A stretch of 64,000 nucleotides of DNA, from positions 585,049-649,048 of the forward strand of contig NZ_WIXI01000051.1 of NCBI RefSeq assembly GCF_009617585.1, written 5' to 3'. The position numbers were made by a program, and so were the translations under genes. The stretch comes from Endobacterium cereale (GTDB lineage: Bacteria > Pseudomonadota > Alphaproteobacteria > Rhizobiales > Rhizobiaceae). A model generated the notes under the pieces. That model had not been told where the DNA came from, did no database searches, and saw only the letters and a list, made by a program, of their open reading frames with translations. Position 1 is the first letter of the stretch, and the number at the start of each line of letters is the position of its first letter. This document shows positions 41,191 through 50,882 of the stretch, in pieces.

Positions 41191-43032
41191 TTAGAACCGG
41201 CCGGGATCGATCGCCACCGCATGCGCCGGCTTGAAACCGTCGTTCATGGCGGCATTGTCGGTGCTGAACGAGCGCGCTGATGAAGCGACACGCGGTGCCT
41301 TTGTCGAAGTCTCCGTCTTGCCCTTGCTCTGCGCCCACTGAGCCAGCTTGTCACCCGTCAAAGCGTTGTCTGCTGGAGCAGCGTTGGCGGCCGGCGTGAC
41401 CTTGGCCTGCGTTCTGGCAACCGGCTTCGGCGCATCAAAACCATCGCCGAATGCACGGGCAGAGCCGTTTACTGCTGCCGGGTTGGCAAGTGCCACCTGA
41501 ACCGGGCGCTTGCCCGGAAGCGGAACGGATGAGTCGTTCGAGCGGCCGTGCTCAGCGCTTCTGGCAAGGGCGGCGACCAGTTCCGGCGTCAGCGCCTGCG
41601 AACCTTCGGCCACCTGGCCGCCAGTTGCCAGATGCTGCGCCTGCGCGTCGAGCGTGTTCGGGGCGGCTTCTGGGGCTGCCGCGGCAAGCTGCTGCGATTG
41701 CTGCGACTGCGGTGCAGGCAGCGACGCATTCATCGGGCCGGCGGAGAAGGCCGGGCGATGTGCCGGAACCGGCATGGCGGAACCGCTCACCTCAGCGCGA
41801 TTGATGGCAGCAGCATAGGCCGTCATCGTGCTCGTATCGGCATCACCCTTCATGCCGCGTGGGCCAAGCAGGGTCGGAACCGGAATGTTGTATTGCTGCA
41901 GATCGGCAAAGGTCTCGCCATTCTGCTGGGCCGGAAGGGCTGCCTGAAGCGCATCCTGAGCGGCGCTGCGGCCACCTTGGGAATAAAGCGCATTGGCAAG
42001 GCTGGTGCTGTTGTCCTGACGGAAGGCCGGACGCGACTGCGGAACCGGCGCATCGATATTGGGAGCCTGCTGCTCTGCAGAGGCAACCATCACAGGCGCG
42101 CTGTCGCTTTCGCCATCGTCTGCCGTTGCCGGCGCAGAAGGACGGCCGGGTGCTGCAGGTGCCGGCGTGGAGATGGCGTCGGGATCTTCATCCTCGTCGC
42201 CGCCGCCAAACAGCATGGCCAGCAGGTTCTTCTTTTTCTTCACGGTCGCGGAAGACGATACCGAGCCTGCCGTGCTGGCAATCTCAATCGAATCTGCACC
42301 GACACGCTTCTTGTAATCGGCCAATGCCTGATCATAGCCCGGCAGCGGCTTGCCGTCGGACGGAAGATGGATCGTGTTGCCCTTCGGGAAGAGACGGGCC
42401 AGTTCGTCACGCGACATGCGCGGCCAGGCGCGAACGCCGCCGACATCAAGATGCACGAAGGGAGAACCCGAAGTCGGGTAGAAACCAACGCCACCGACCT
42501 GCAGCTGCATGGCGGTTCCGCGCAAGGTCGCAAGTTTCACGCCGGGGATGAAAAAGTCCATCGCCTTGCCCTGCGTATGCTGGCTGTTCTTGGCGACACC
42601 CTTGGTGCGAGAACGCAGCATGCCGTTGGTGGACGGCGAGCGATAGGCGGAAACGATGTGGATATAATCCTTGGCGCCGACGCGGCGATAGACTTCCCAA
42701 ACGAGGTCGAAGAGACGCGGGTCCATCTTCGTCGGCTCGTTACGGCGCCAGTCCCGCAGGAACTGGTTGAGCTGTGCCAGACCCTTGGGGTCGAAACGGC
42801 CGTTGCGCTTGAAGACGATCTCCGCCTTCTCGCGTGTATGCGTATAATAAAGCTTGAGGCTGCGGGTCTCGGCAGACGCAGTGGTTGCCGAAACCGCCGA
42901 CATCAATGGCAGCGCAACCACGCAGAGCGAGGCGGCGGCGACAACGCGCTTGGAAAACGACAGGCAACGTGCGGCGAACCCGCTGCGCCCTGTCCCGTTT
43001 CCGGGCGTGGTGTTTTCATTCTGATACGGCAA
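41191..43032 (-). CDS. DUF882 (M15-like) murein peptidase with long disordered tail
   Basis: This 613-residue exported protein has a long basic signal region ending VSATTASAE. Its DUF882/YcbK peptidase domain (about 55-245) contains the zinc-site motifs SQHTQGKAMDFFIPGV and PFVHLDVGGVRAWPRMSRDEL. The remaining about 360 residues are low-complexity, rich in Ala, Gln, Pro and Ser, with repeated short 'RPAF' and 'PLPGKRPV'-like pieces. The M15/MepK-like core implies cleavage of peptidoglycan cross-links; the tail is probably a periplasmic linker. The start is TTG with GGGGA nearby. It has no in-frame ATG close by. Confidence 0.88.
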   Translation of the reverse strand: MPYQNENTTPGNGTGRSGFAARCLSFSKRVVAAASLCVVALPLMSAVSATTASAETRSLKLYYTHTREKAEIVFKRNGRFDPKGLAQLNQFLRDWRRNEPTKMDPRLFDLVWEVYRRVGAKDYIHIVSAYRSPSTNGMLRSRTKGVAKNSQHTQGKAMDFFIPGVKLATLRGTAMQLQVGGVGFYPTSGSPFVHLDVGGVRAWPRMSRDELARLFPKGNTIHLPSDGKPLPGYDQALADYKKRVGADSIEIASTAGSVSSSATVKKKKNLLAMLFGGGDEDEDPDAISTPAPAAPGRPSAPATADDGESDSAPVMVASAEQQAPNIDAPVPQSRPAFRQDNSTSLANALYSQGGRSAAQDALQAALPAQQNGETFADLQQYNIPVPTLLGPRGMKGDADTSTMTAYAAAINRAEVSGSAMPVPAHRPAFSAGPMNASLPAPQSQQSQQLAAAAPEAAPNTLDAQAQHLATGGQVAEGSQALTPELVAALARSAEHGRSNDSSVPLPGKRPVQVALANPAAVNGSARAFGDGFDAPKPVARTQAKVTPAANAAPADNALTGDKLAQWAQSKGKTETSTKAPRVASSARSFSTDNAAMNDGFKPAHAVAIDPGRF

Positions 43033-43131
43033 GTCTATCCCCGTCCGATTGACAGCAAAGCCAATGCTGCCTCACATGACTGTGAAATGCGGTAACACCA
43101 TGGCAAATCCGCCACATGTCCACAAGCAATT

Positions 43132-43161
43132 CTTTTATAGTCAACAAACGACTTATAAAAG
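43132..43161. promoter_or_regulatory. AT-rich inverted repeat upstream of the DUF882 gene
   Basis: CTTTTATAGTC (43132-43142) faces GACTTATAAAAG (43150-43161), complementary apart from one extra base. It lies 100-129 bases upstream of the DUF882 start and could be an operator or a promoter element. Nothing else was found between 43033 and 43280. Confidence 0.35.
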
Positions 43162-43280
43162 ATTGACAGTGTTTTACCAGCCCAGACTTGCGTCAAGATT
43201 AACAGGAAAGATCGCCAGGACGGCGACCTTTATGGACCATAACTGGTCATGATGCCCTGTGCGCACGTTTTGCGCGCGTA

Positions 43281-44816
43281 TCAGGCGGCCTCTCGCAGCG
43301 GATTGTCAGGATCGATTCCGTAATCCTTGAGCTTGCGATAAAGCGTCGAGCGGCCGATGCCGAGCTTGCGTGCCACCTGGCTCATCTGGCCGCGGTAGAA
43401 TTTCAGCGCGAAACGGATCAGCTCCTCTTCCACATCCGCCAGCTTGCGCACGTCGCCGGTATCGTCGGTACTGACGATCACGTTGTCCGGCACATGCAGC
43501 GGCATGTGATGGGCTGGCGTCTCTGCCCGTTCGGCAGCAAAAGAACCGGCCTCTTCGATACGCGCCATACCAGCCGATGCCGAATGCGGCATCTCGACCG
43601 CGATCGCCCGCAGTTCTTCCGTGCGGAATTCCGGCAACTGGGCGGCGATCTGCGGAAAATCCTCTTCCGTCAATTCGTCGCCGCTCGCCAGAACGACAGC
43701 GCGGAAGATCGAGTTCTCCAGCTGGCGGATATTACCCGGCCAGTCGTAGGCCGTCAGCAGCGCCAGCGCACCAGCGTTGAGCGTCAGATTGCGGTCGAGC
43801 TTCTGTTCGGCCGAAAAACGCTCGGTGAAAACGCGCGCCAGATGCGGAATGTCTTCCTTGCGGCGGCGCAGCGCCGGAATGGTGATCGGGAAAACATTGA
43901 GGCGGTAATACAGGTCCTCGCGGAACCGCCCGGCGCGGACTTCCTCGATCAGGTCCTTGTTGGTGGCCGAGATCAGCCGCACATCGACCTTCTGGGTCTT
44001 GGATGAACCGACAGTCTCGATTTCGCCCTGCTGCACGGCGCGCAGCAGCTTCACCTGCACGTCGAGCGGCAGATCACCGATCTCGTCAAGGAACAGCGTG
44101 CCGCCATCGGCTTCGACGAACTTGCCGGTGTGGCGGTCGATCGCGCCGGTAAACGCACCCTTTTCATGACCGAACAGGATGCTTTCGACGAGATTGTGCG
44201 GGATTGCGCCGCAGTTGACGGTGATGAACGGTTTTCCCGAACGGTCGCTGCCGCTCTGGATGGCACGCGCCACCATTTCCTTGCCGACGCCGGATTCACC
44301 TTCCAGCACGACCGGAATGCCGGAATGGGCAGCCCGCTCGGCGAGGTCGATGACGCGCAGCATGTCGGGGCTGGCGGAAACGATATCCGCAAAACCGATC
44401 GGCCCCGTGCGGCCCTTGCGCACGGTGCGCGTCTTTGTTTCTTTCTGATCCAGCTTCAGCGCGTTGGCGATCGAAGCGGCGATACGCTCGGGCGAAACCG
44501 GCTTAACGACGAAATCGAAGGCGCCGGCCCGCATGGCCTGCACGACCGTCTCGATCGAGCCCTGACCGGTCTGCACGATGATCGGAATATTCAGGTTCAG
44601 TTCGTTGGCGGCATCGAGGAAACCAAGGCCATCGAGTTCCGGCATCATGAGGTCGAGAACGACCGCATTGAACTGCGCGCGGTTGCGGCGAAGGAACTCA
44701 AGCGCGATCCGGCCGTTTTCGGCCAGATGGCAGGAATGACCATGACGCTCCACGGCGTTCTTCAAAAGACGACGTTGTACCGGATCGTCGTCCACGACAA
44801 GAATGTGCGCAGTCAT
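43281..44816 (-). CDS. Sigma-54-dependent response regulator (NtrC family)
   Basis: This 511-residue protein has a receiver domain (about 1-120, phosphoacceptor Asp55 in VVLDLMMPE), an AAA+ domain (about 145-375) and a Fis-type helix-turn-helix (about 460-500). The AAA+ domain carries Walker A GESGVGKE, the sigma-54-contacting GAFTGA (about residue 219) and Walker B GGTLFLDEIGDLP. It should activate sigma-54 promoters after phosphorylation. ATG 44816 follows GGAG at seven bases. No histidine kinase is adjacent, so the sensor lies elsewhere; targets are unknown. It is divergent from pepF. Confidence 0.95.
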   Translation of the reverse strand: MTAHILVVDDDPVQRRLLKNAVERHGHSCHLAENGRIALEFLRRNRAQFNAVVLDLMMPELDGLGFLDAANELNLNIPIIVQTGQGSIETVVQAMRAGAFDFVVKPVSPERIAASIANALKLDQKETKTRTVRKGRTGPIGFADIVSASPDMLRVIDLAERAAHSGIPVVLEGESGVGKEMVARAIQSGSDRSGKPFITVNCGAIPHNLVESILFGHEKGAFTGAIDRHTGKFVEADGGTLFLDEIGDLPLDVQVKLLRAVQQGEIETVGSSKTQKVDVRLISATNKDLIEEVRAGRFREDLYYRLNVFPITIPALRRRKEDIPHLARVFTERFSAEQKLDRNLTLNAGALALLTAYDWPGNIRQLENSIFRAVVLASGDELTEEDFPQIAAQLPEFRTEELRAIAVEMPHSASAGMARIEEAGSFAAERAETPAHHMPLHVPDNVIVSTDDTGDVRKLADVEEELIRFALKFYRGQMSQVARKLGIGRSTLYRKLKDYGIDPDNPLREAA

Positions 44817-45013
44817 GCTCGCTCCTGAAATCGTGTTCAGTACCGTAATGGCACCCATAATGGAGGTTGTGTCATGAAAGGCTTGAACATCCCGTTTTGA
44901 GAAAGGCTTGCATTTTAACGGCTTGGCTTCAAAACAGAGCAACAACGCTGAAACCTGCTTCGAAAAAGGGCGGAAACGGCACTCCAGAGATTAACAGGAA
45001 GGAAACCTGCACG

Positions 45014-46888
45014 ATGACGTCCCACGTTCGACCGAATGGCATCAATATCCGCCGCGGTATCGTGGTCGCAGCCGACAGTGCTGCCACATCCGCCGCGACA
45101 ACTGAACTCGGCGACCTCCCGACCTGGCGTCTGGAAGATTTGTACGACAGCCGCGACGGTGCCGCATTGAAGGCCGACCTCGACAGCGCCACTACGCGCG
45201 CCCGCAATTTCGAAATGGCATGGAAAGGCAAGCTTGCCGATGCCGCAACAAAGACTGGCGCGCAGGGGCTCGGCACAGCGATTGCCGAATATGACGAACT
45301 CGACGACCTCTTTGGCAAGATCGGTTCCTATGCCGGCCTCACCTATTATTCGGACACATCGGACCCGGCCAATGGCAAGTTTTATGGTGATGTGCAGGCG
45401 AAACTGACGGACCTGTCTTCCCATCTTCTGTTCTTCGCGCTGGAACTGAACCGCATCGATGATGTCGTCATCGACGCCGCCATCGCCCGCGATCCGACTG
45501 TGGCCCATTACCAGCCTTGGATCGTCGATCTGCGCAAGGACAAGCCCTTCCAGCTGGACGACAAGCTGGAGCAACTGTTCCTCGACAAGTCGATGACATC
45601 GGCTGCGGCCTTCAATCGCCTGTTCGACGAGACCATGTCCGACCTGCGCTTCGACGTGGATGGTGAAAAGCAGCCGCTGGAAATCACCCTCAACATGCTG
45701 CAGGAGCCGGACCCGGAGGTGCGCGCCAAGGCTGCGCAGGCGCTGTCTGCCACCTTCAAGGACAATCTGCGCGTTTTCACGCTGATCACCAATACGCTGG
45801 CCAAGGACAAGGCGATCTCCGATCGCTGGCGCGGTTTTGACGATATTGCCGACAGCCGCCACCTTGCCAACCGTGTGGAGCGCGAAACCGTCGATGCGCT
45901 GGCGGCCGCAGTCAGGCAAGCCTACCCGCGCCTGTCGCACCGGTATTATGCCATGAAGGCCAAATGGCTCGGCATGGAGACCATGAATTTCTGGGACCGC
46001 AACGCACCGCTGCCGGAAACCCCGAACGCCGTCATTCCATGGGCGGATGCCAAGGACACTGTTCTGTCCGCCTACGGCGCCTTCTCCCCCGAAATGGCCG
46101 ATATCGCCCGCCGGTTTTTTGACGAACAGTGGATCGATGCCCCTGCCCGCCCCGGCAAGGCACCGGGCGCGTTCGCGCATCCGGTCGTTCCGTCAGCCCA
46201 TCCGTATGTTCTGGTCAACTATCTCGGCAAACCACGCGACGTCATGACGCTCGCCCACGAACTGGGCCACGGCGTGCACCAAGTTCTGGCGGGCGACCAA
46301 GGCGCGCTGATGTGCCAGACGCCGCTAACCTTGGCCGAAACCGCTTCCGTCTTCGGCGAGATGCTGACTTTTCGCGCACTGCTGGAAAAGACGAAGGACA
46401 AGAAAGAGCGCAAGGCCATGCTCGCCCAGAAGGTGGAGGACATGATCAATACCGTCGTGCGCCAGATCGCCTTTTACGAATTCGAGCGCAAGGTCCACAC
46501 CGCGCGCAAGGACGGCGAACTGACGGCCGAGCAGATCGGAGAGCTATGGCTGTCGGTGCAGGAGGAAAGTCTCGGCCCGGCGATCAAAATCTCGGAAGGT
46601 TATGAGACGTGGTGGACCTATATCCCCCACTTCATCCACTCGCCTTTCTACGTCTACGCCTACGCGTTCGGCGATTGCCTGGTGAACTCGCTTTACGCGG
46701 TCTACCAGAACGCGGCTCCGGGCTTTCAGGAAAAGTATTTCGACCTGCTCAAGGCCGGTGGTTCAAAGCACTATTCCGAACTGCTGAAACCTTTTGGCCT
46801 CGACGCATCCGATCCGGCCTTCTGGTCGAAGGGGCTTTCTATGATCGAAAGCCTGATCGACGAACTGGAAGCGTTGGACAAGGCGTAA
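45014..46888 (+). CDS. pepF: M3-family oligoendopeptidase F
   Basis: This 624-residue zinc metallopeptidase digests short peptides in the cytoplasm. The HExxH site is in LAHELGHGVHQVLAG (about residues 415-419), with the downstream glutamate in TLAETASVFGEML and the substrate-binding region YETWWTYIPHFIHSPFYVYAYAFG. ATG 45014 is preceded by AGGAAGGAAA; the upstream in-frame extension lies in the shared leader with the response regulator. Length matches the PepF/M3 family. Confidence 0.95.
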   Translation: MTSHVRPNGINIRRGIVVAADSAATSAATTELGDLPTWRLEDLYDSRDGAALKADLDSATTRARNFEMAWKGKLADAATKTGAQGLGTAIAEYDELDDLFGKIGSYAGLTYYSDTSDPANGKFYGDVQAKLTDLSSHLLFFALELNRIDDVVIDAAIARDPTVAHYQPWIVDLRKDKPFQLDDKLEQLFLDKSMTSAAAFNRLFDETMSDLRFDVDGEKQPLEITLNMLQEPDPEVRAKAAQALSATFKDNLRVFTLITNTLAKDKAISDRWRGFDDIADSRHLANRVERETVDALAAAVRQAYPRLSHRYYAMKAKWLGMETMNFWDRNAPLPETPNAVIPWADAKDTVLSAYGAFSPEMADIARRFFDEQWIDAPARPGKAPGAFAHPVVPSAHPYVLVNYLGKPRDVMTLAHELGHGVHQVLAGDQGALMCQTPLTLAETASVFGEMLTFRALLEKTKDKKERKAMLAQKVEDMINTVVRQIAFYEFERKVHTARKDGELTAEQIGELWLSVQEESLGPAIKISEGYETWWTYIPHFIHSPFYVYAYAFGDCLVNSLYAVYQNAAPGFQEKYFDLLKAGGSKHYSELLKPFGLDASDPAFWSKGLSMIESLIDELEALDKA

Positions 46889-46901
46889 TTCCCTATAATT
46901 C

Positions 46902-46930
46902 ACCCTTTCCCCGTGTCGCGGGGAAAGGGT
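46902..46930. terminator. Strong hairpin between converging pepF and SDR genes
   Basis: A 12-bp perfect stem, ACCCTTTCCCCG (46902-46913) with its complement (46919-46930), has a 5-nt loop. A pyrimidine-rich TCTCTT follows on the plus strand. Confidence 0.8.
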
Positions 46931-46943
46931 TCTCTTCAAAGCC

Positions 46944-47963
46944 TCAGAGCGGGAATGTCACGCCCGTCGTCTCCTCACTTACCGTCCAAAGTCGTTTGGC
47001 CGCATCCACATCGATCGCGTAGGCTTCGACCCCGGCAAGCCGCGGCCCTGCCCCCGGCTGGGTACCCCGCGCCCCTTCCGGCAATACGGCGGCGATATCG
47101 CTGTCGAGGCAGAACACACCGCCCTTCCCCTCAAGCTGCGGACTGACAGCGCACCAGATCTGCGTCGCCGCCCCCTGCGGCACCGATTTGAGGTCACGCG
47201 ACAGATCGACGACCGGCGCACCATTTTCGTCGATCGCGCCGGCCTTGCGCAGCATGTCCTCCGTCATGTGTTTGGCCAGTCCGGTCCCGACAATGCCGCC
47301 CGGATGCAGCGAAAATGCCCGCACCCCATGCGTTTGAGCAAGCCGGTCAAGCTCGACAGCAAACAGAATATTCGCGGTCTTAGACTGCCCATAGGCCGAC
47401 CACGGCTCGTAATCGCGGCGCTCGAAATTTATGTCCTCGAACACGACCGGCGAAAACCGATGACCGAGCGAGGACACGGAAACGACACGCGCACCACCTG
47501 TCGCCTGTCCGCCCCGAACAAGCGCCGGCCATAGCCGCGCTGTCAGCTGGAAATGGCCGAGATGATTGGTGGAAAACTGCAATTCATTGCCGCGGCCATC
47601 CAGTTCCCGCGTCGGCACAGCCATGATGCCGGCGCTGTTGACGAGGATATGCAGCGGCAGGCCGCTCTGCACAAAATGCGCTGCAAACCGATCGATCGAT
47701 TGCGGATCGGTCAAATCCATCGGCCTGATCTCGATGCCACCGCCGGCTTCCGCCACCGTACGCTGCGCCCGCTCCACATCGCGGGCCGGCACGATGACAC
47801 GGGCACCGGCAAGCGCCAGCGTGCGCGCCGTCTCAAGGCCGAGCCCGGCATAACCGCCGGTCACGATCGCCACCTTGCCGACGAGATTGATGCCCGCGAT
47901 GACATCGACCGAAGTGGATGCCGCACTAAAACCGCTGTTGATGGGGTGTTGCGCTGTGACCAT
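46944..47963 (-). CDS. Short-chain dehydrogenase/reductase
   Basis: This 339-residue Rossmann-fold oxidoreductase has cofactor motif TGGYAGLGLETARTLALAGA (TGxxxGxG) and active-site region VNSAGIMA (NAG), SVSSLGHRF and catalytic YGQSKTANILFA (Tyr-x-x-x-Lys). The C-terminal extension resembles the retinol-dehydrogenase-like/WWOX-type branch. ATG 47963 has AAAGGAG upstream, so the 18-residue extension is rejected. It is divergent from an AraC regulator that probably controls it. Substrate unknown. Confidence 0.92.
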   Translation of the reverse strand: MVTAQHPINSGFSAASTSVDVIAGINLVGKVAIVTGGYAGLGLETARTLALAGARVIVPARDVERAQRTVAEAGGGIEIRPMDLTDPQSIDRFAAHFVQSGLPLHILVNSAGIMAVPTRELDGRGNELQFSTNHLGHFQLTARLWPALVRGGQATGGARVVSVSSLGHRFSPVVFEDINFERRDYEPWSAYGQSKTANILFAVELDRLAQTHGVRAFSLHPGGIVGTGLAKHMTEDMLRKAGAIDENGAPVVDLSRDLKSVPQGAATQIWCAVSPQLEGKGGVFCLDSDIAAVLPEGARGTQPGAGPRLAGVEAYAIDVDAAKRLWTVSEETTGVTFPL

Positions 47964-48060
47964 GAAAAATCTCCTTTGCTTGCTGAAACAAAGATAAGCA
48001 TCTATCTCATGGATCATGAATGCGTATCAATCCGCAATATCTTCGCGAAAGTCCGAAATC

Positions 48061-48990
48061 ATGCTGCAGGACCCGCTTTCCGCCGTTCTCAACCTGATGG
48101 AAGCCAAGGCTGCCTTTGCCGGCGGGCTTTCCGCGTCCGGCCCATGGAGCGTGCGTTTTGCCGCCCCGGACCGGATCAAGTTTTTCGCGCTGTCGAAGGG
48201 TGAATGCTTGTTTGCCGTCGAGGGCATCGAAACCCCATTTCATCTGAAGGCCGGTGATGTCGTGGTCTATGCGGCGCGGCGCGCCTTCACGCTGGCAACC
48301 GATCTTGCGCTGCCACCGGAGGAATCCAGCACGCTGTTTCGTGGCCGCACCAACATTGTCGAGATCGGTGGTGGCGGCGAATTCATGCTGTTCGGCTGCC
48401 ATATCGATCTGCGCCCGTCCGGCTTCGAGCTTCTCGCCGACCGCCTGCCACCGGTCATTCATATGCGCCATGACGACGGCGGCACGCAACGGCTGCAATG
48501 GATGATCGCCGAAATGGTGCGCGAGACCGGAGCAGCGGCACCCGGCATGGACACCGCCTGCAGCGGGCTGGCGCAACTGATGTTCCTGCACGTGCTGCGG
48601 GAATTCCTGCCAAAAGCCGGCGCGCTCGATCTCGGCTGGCTGCGCGCCATTTGCGATCCGCGCCTGGCGCCAGCGATCACCCTTATGCATGCCGAACCGC
48701 AGCGCAACTGGCACCTGCCGGAACTGGCCAGTGCGGCCGCGATGTCGCGCACCGCCTTTGCCGATCATTTCAAGGCGGTCTCCGGCATGGCGCCGCTCGC
48801 CTATCTGACACGGTGGCGCATGCGGCTTGCCGAAAAAAGCCTGCGTGACAGCAATCCGAGCATCGCGACGCTCTCCCGTCAGCTCGGTTATACCTCGGAA
48901 GCGGCATTCAGCACCGCTTTCAAGCGCGTGATCGGAATGTCTCCACGGCAATATCGCATCGGTAAGCGCAAGCTGGAAACGGCCCCATAA
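48061..48990 (+). CDS. AraC-family regulator (cupin_6 type)
   Basis: This 309-residue protein has an N-terminal cupin-like effector domain (MLQDPLSAVLNLMEAKAAFAGGLSASGPWSVRF...) and a C-terminal double helix-turn-helix (about 215-305). The latter includes ELASAAAMSRTAFADHFKAVSGMAPLAYLTRWRMRLAEKSLRD and LGYTSEAAFSTAFKRVIGMSPRQYR. The start at 48061 matches the usual family beginning; ATG 48016 is an in-frame alternative but would place the shared promoter inside the ORF. The gap between the divergent SDR and this gene contains an AGATA/TATCT inverted repeat (47992-48007). Confidence 0.92.
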   Translation: MLQDPLSAVLNLMEAKAAFAGGLSASGPWSVRFAAPDRIKFFALSKGECLFAVEGIETPFHLKAGDVVVYAARRAFTLATDLALPPEESSTLFRGRTNIVEIGGGGEFMLFGCHIDLRPSGFELLADRLPPVIHMRHDDGGTQRLQWMIAEMVRETGAAAPGMDTACSGLAQLMFLHVLREFLPKAGALDLGWLRAICDPRLAPAITLMHAEPQRNWHLPELASAAAMSRTAFADHFKAVSGMAPLAYLTRWRMRLAEKSLRDSNPSIATLSRQLGYTSEAAFSTAFKRVIGMSPRQYRIGKRKLETAP

Positions 48991-49096
48991 GCCCGCAATC
49001 CACTTGCAGCTTGTTAATCCAACCGGCGCGGTCTACCAGAACGCCGCGCCAATGGTGACACATATCCCATGCCGGCGCAGATCAAGGACGCCCCGA

Positions 49097-50266
49097 GTGA
49101 AACCATCATCGCCATTCGCCCTGTTTCGCGATGATCGCGCCGGTGAAAGCATGGTCTTCGACCACCCACGCGAGATCGTGTTTGCCCGCACCGCCGACGA
49201 AATCCTGCCGGCACTCGAAAAGCTGGAGTCCGCCAGGCAATCCGGTTTCTGGCTCGCAGGATACCTGTCTTACGAAGCAGGCCACATTTTCGAGCCCAAA
49301 CTGCGGCCACTGATTGAGGATAATCGTCAAACGCCGCTGATCGCCATGGGCATTTTTGATGCGCCCGCCGGCAACGATCACCCGCTGGCGGCGGCGCCCG
49401 CCTTGAACGACACGGCAACCCTCACCGATTTCCGCGCCGGCTGGAATTTCGATACCTATCGCGACCGGTTCGAGCGCCTGCACCACCACATCAGACGCGG
49501 CGACTGTTATCAGGCCAATCTCACCATGCCGATCACCGCCCACTGGGAAGGCGACGCCAAAGCCCTGTTCTGGTCGCTGATCGAACGCCAGCCGGTGCGC
49601 TACGGCGCGCTGATCGATCTTGACACCGAGATGGGCGGACCCGCCATCCTGTCGCGTTCGCCGGAGCTGTTCTTCTCCGTCGATGCCGAGCGCATGATCG
49701 AGACGCATCCGATGAAGGGAACCGCCGCGCGTGGAAAGAATGAGGCGGAAGACCGCGCCATCATCGCCGCCATGCTGGTGGACGAAAAGACGCTCGCCGA
49801 AAACCGCATGATCGTCGATCTTTTGCGCAATGACATTTCCGCCGTGACAGAGGTCGGCACGCTGACCGTGCCAAAACTGTTCGAGATCGAGACCTATCCG
49901 ACCGTGCACCAGATGGTCAGCCATATCAGCGCCCAATTGTTGCCGAAAACAGGCTTGTCGGAGATTCTCGCCACACTCTTTCCCTGCGGTTCGATCACCG
50001 GTGCCCCGAAAATGTGGGCGATGCGCATTCTGGCGGAACTGGAAGACGGGCCGCGCGACGCCTATTGCGGCGCGATCGGCTGGTGTGATCCGGCGGGTCC
50101 GATGCGATTTTCGGTGGCCATCCGCACACTCTCTCTTTTCAGGGGCGGCGATGCGGTCTTCAATGTGGGGGGTGGCATCGTGTTCGATTCCACCGCAGAG
50201 GCGGAGTATGAGGAATGTCTGCTAAAGGCAAGGTTCGCGGCGGGAAGCCAGCCGATCTGTCGCTGA
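49097..50266 (+). CDS. pabB: Aminodeoxychorismate synthase component I
   Basis: This 389-residue chorismate-binding enzyme makes 4-amino-4-deoxychorismate for folate synthesis. Motifs include RGDCYQANLTMPI, HPMKGTAARGKNEAEDRAI, ENRMIVDLLRNDIS and SITGAPKMWAMRILAELEDGPRDAYCGAIGW. The start is a GTG at 49097; the longer frame from 49004 includes residues unlike the family. The following class IV aminotransferase gene begins inside its 3' end. The glutamine amidotransferase partner PabA is not in the window. Confidence 0.94.
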   Translation: MKPSSPFALFRDDRAGESMVFDHPREIVFARTADEILPALEKLESARQSGFWLAGYLSYEAGHIFEPKLRPLIEDNRQTPLIAMGIFDAPAGNDHPLAAAPALNDTATLTDFRAGWNFDTYRDRFERLHHHIRRGDCYQANLTMPITAHWEGDAKALFWSLIERQPVRYGALIDLDTEMGGPAILSRSPELFFSVDAERMIETHPMKGTAARGKNEAEDRAIIAAMLVDEKTLAENRMIVDLLRNDISAVTEVGTLTVPKLFEIETYPTVHQMVSHISAQLLPKTGLSEILATLFPCGSITGAPKMWAMRILAELEDGPRDAYCGAIGWCDPAGPMRFSVAIRTLSLFRGGDAVFNVGGGIVFDSTAEAEYEECLLKARFAAGSQPICR

Positions 50267-50877
50267 TCGAAACCATGCGCTGGGAACCGGATACCGGTTT
50301 CGCCCGCATCGACCAGCACATGCGCCGGCTGAAACGCTCCGCCGATGCGCTCGGTTTCCGCTCCGGCCCCGATGACCTCATCCAGCGACTGAAGCTGGCG
50401 GCCGAGGGCGAAACCCCGTTGCGCGTGCGCCTCGAAATGACCTTTCGCGGCAATATCGACATCACCACATCAGCCTTCAATCCGCTCTCGGATGACACGA
50501 TCTGGCGCATAAAGATCGCGCAAACGCGCATGCCGTCCGACGACCTGATGTACCGCCACAAGACCACCCGCCGCGAGGTTTACGAAGCCGCCCGCGCCGA
50601 ATATTCGGTGGAGGACGTGGACGAGGTTCTGCTGCTCAACGAGCGCGACGAGCTCTGCGAAGGCACGATCACCAACATCTTTGTCGAACAGGGAGACGGC
50701 ACGCTGACGACACCGCCGATATCATCCGGCCTTCTGGCCGGCATCCTGCGCGGCGATCTCATCCGCGAAGGCCGCGCCAAATCCGGTCTGGTGAGTCAAG
50801 CGGATCTGGCGGGCCGACAGATTTTCGTCGGCAATTCGCTGCGCGGGCTGATCAGGGCGGAACTGGTGGGAGCATAA
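50215..50877 (+). CDS. pabC: Class IV aminotransferase, probable 4-amino-4-deoxychorismate lyase
   Basis: This 220-residue PLP fold-type IV protein has the PLP lysine in DLMYRHKTTRREVYEAAR, and EVLLLNERDELCEGTITNIFVEQ and TPPISSGLLAGILRGDLI form the active-site wall. Its position, overlapping the pabB 3' end by 52 bases in another frame, indicates it acts as PabC, releasing 4-aminobenzoate and pyruvate. It is short compared with E. coli PabC but complete in motifs. Confidence 0.85.
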   Translation: MSAKGKVRGGKPADLSLIETMRWEPDTGFARIDQHMRRLKRSADALGFRSGPDDLIQRLKLAAEGETPLRVRLEMTFRGNIDITTSAFNPLSDDTIWRIKIAQTRMPSDDLMYRHKTTRREVYEAARAEYSVEDVDEVLLLNERDELCEGTITNIFVEQGDGTLTTPPISSGLLAGILRGDLIREGRAKSGLVSQADLAGRQIFVGNSLRGLIRAELVGA

Positions 50878-50882
50878 AGAGC

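Noticed and set aside
44915..46180. 421-codon minus-strand ORF
   Set aside because: Antisense to pepF, which has complete M3 peptidase motifs.
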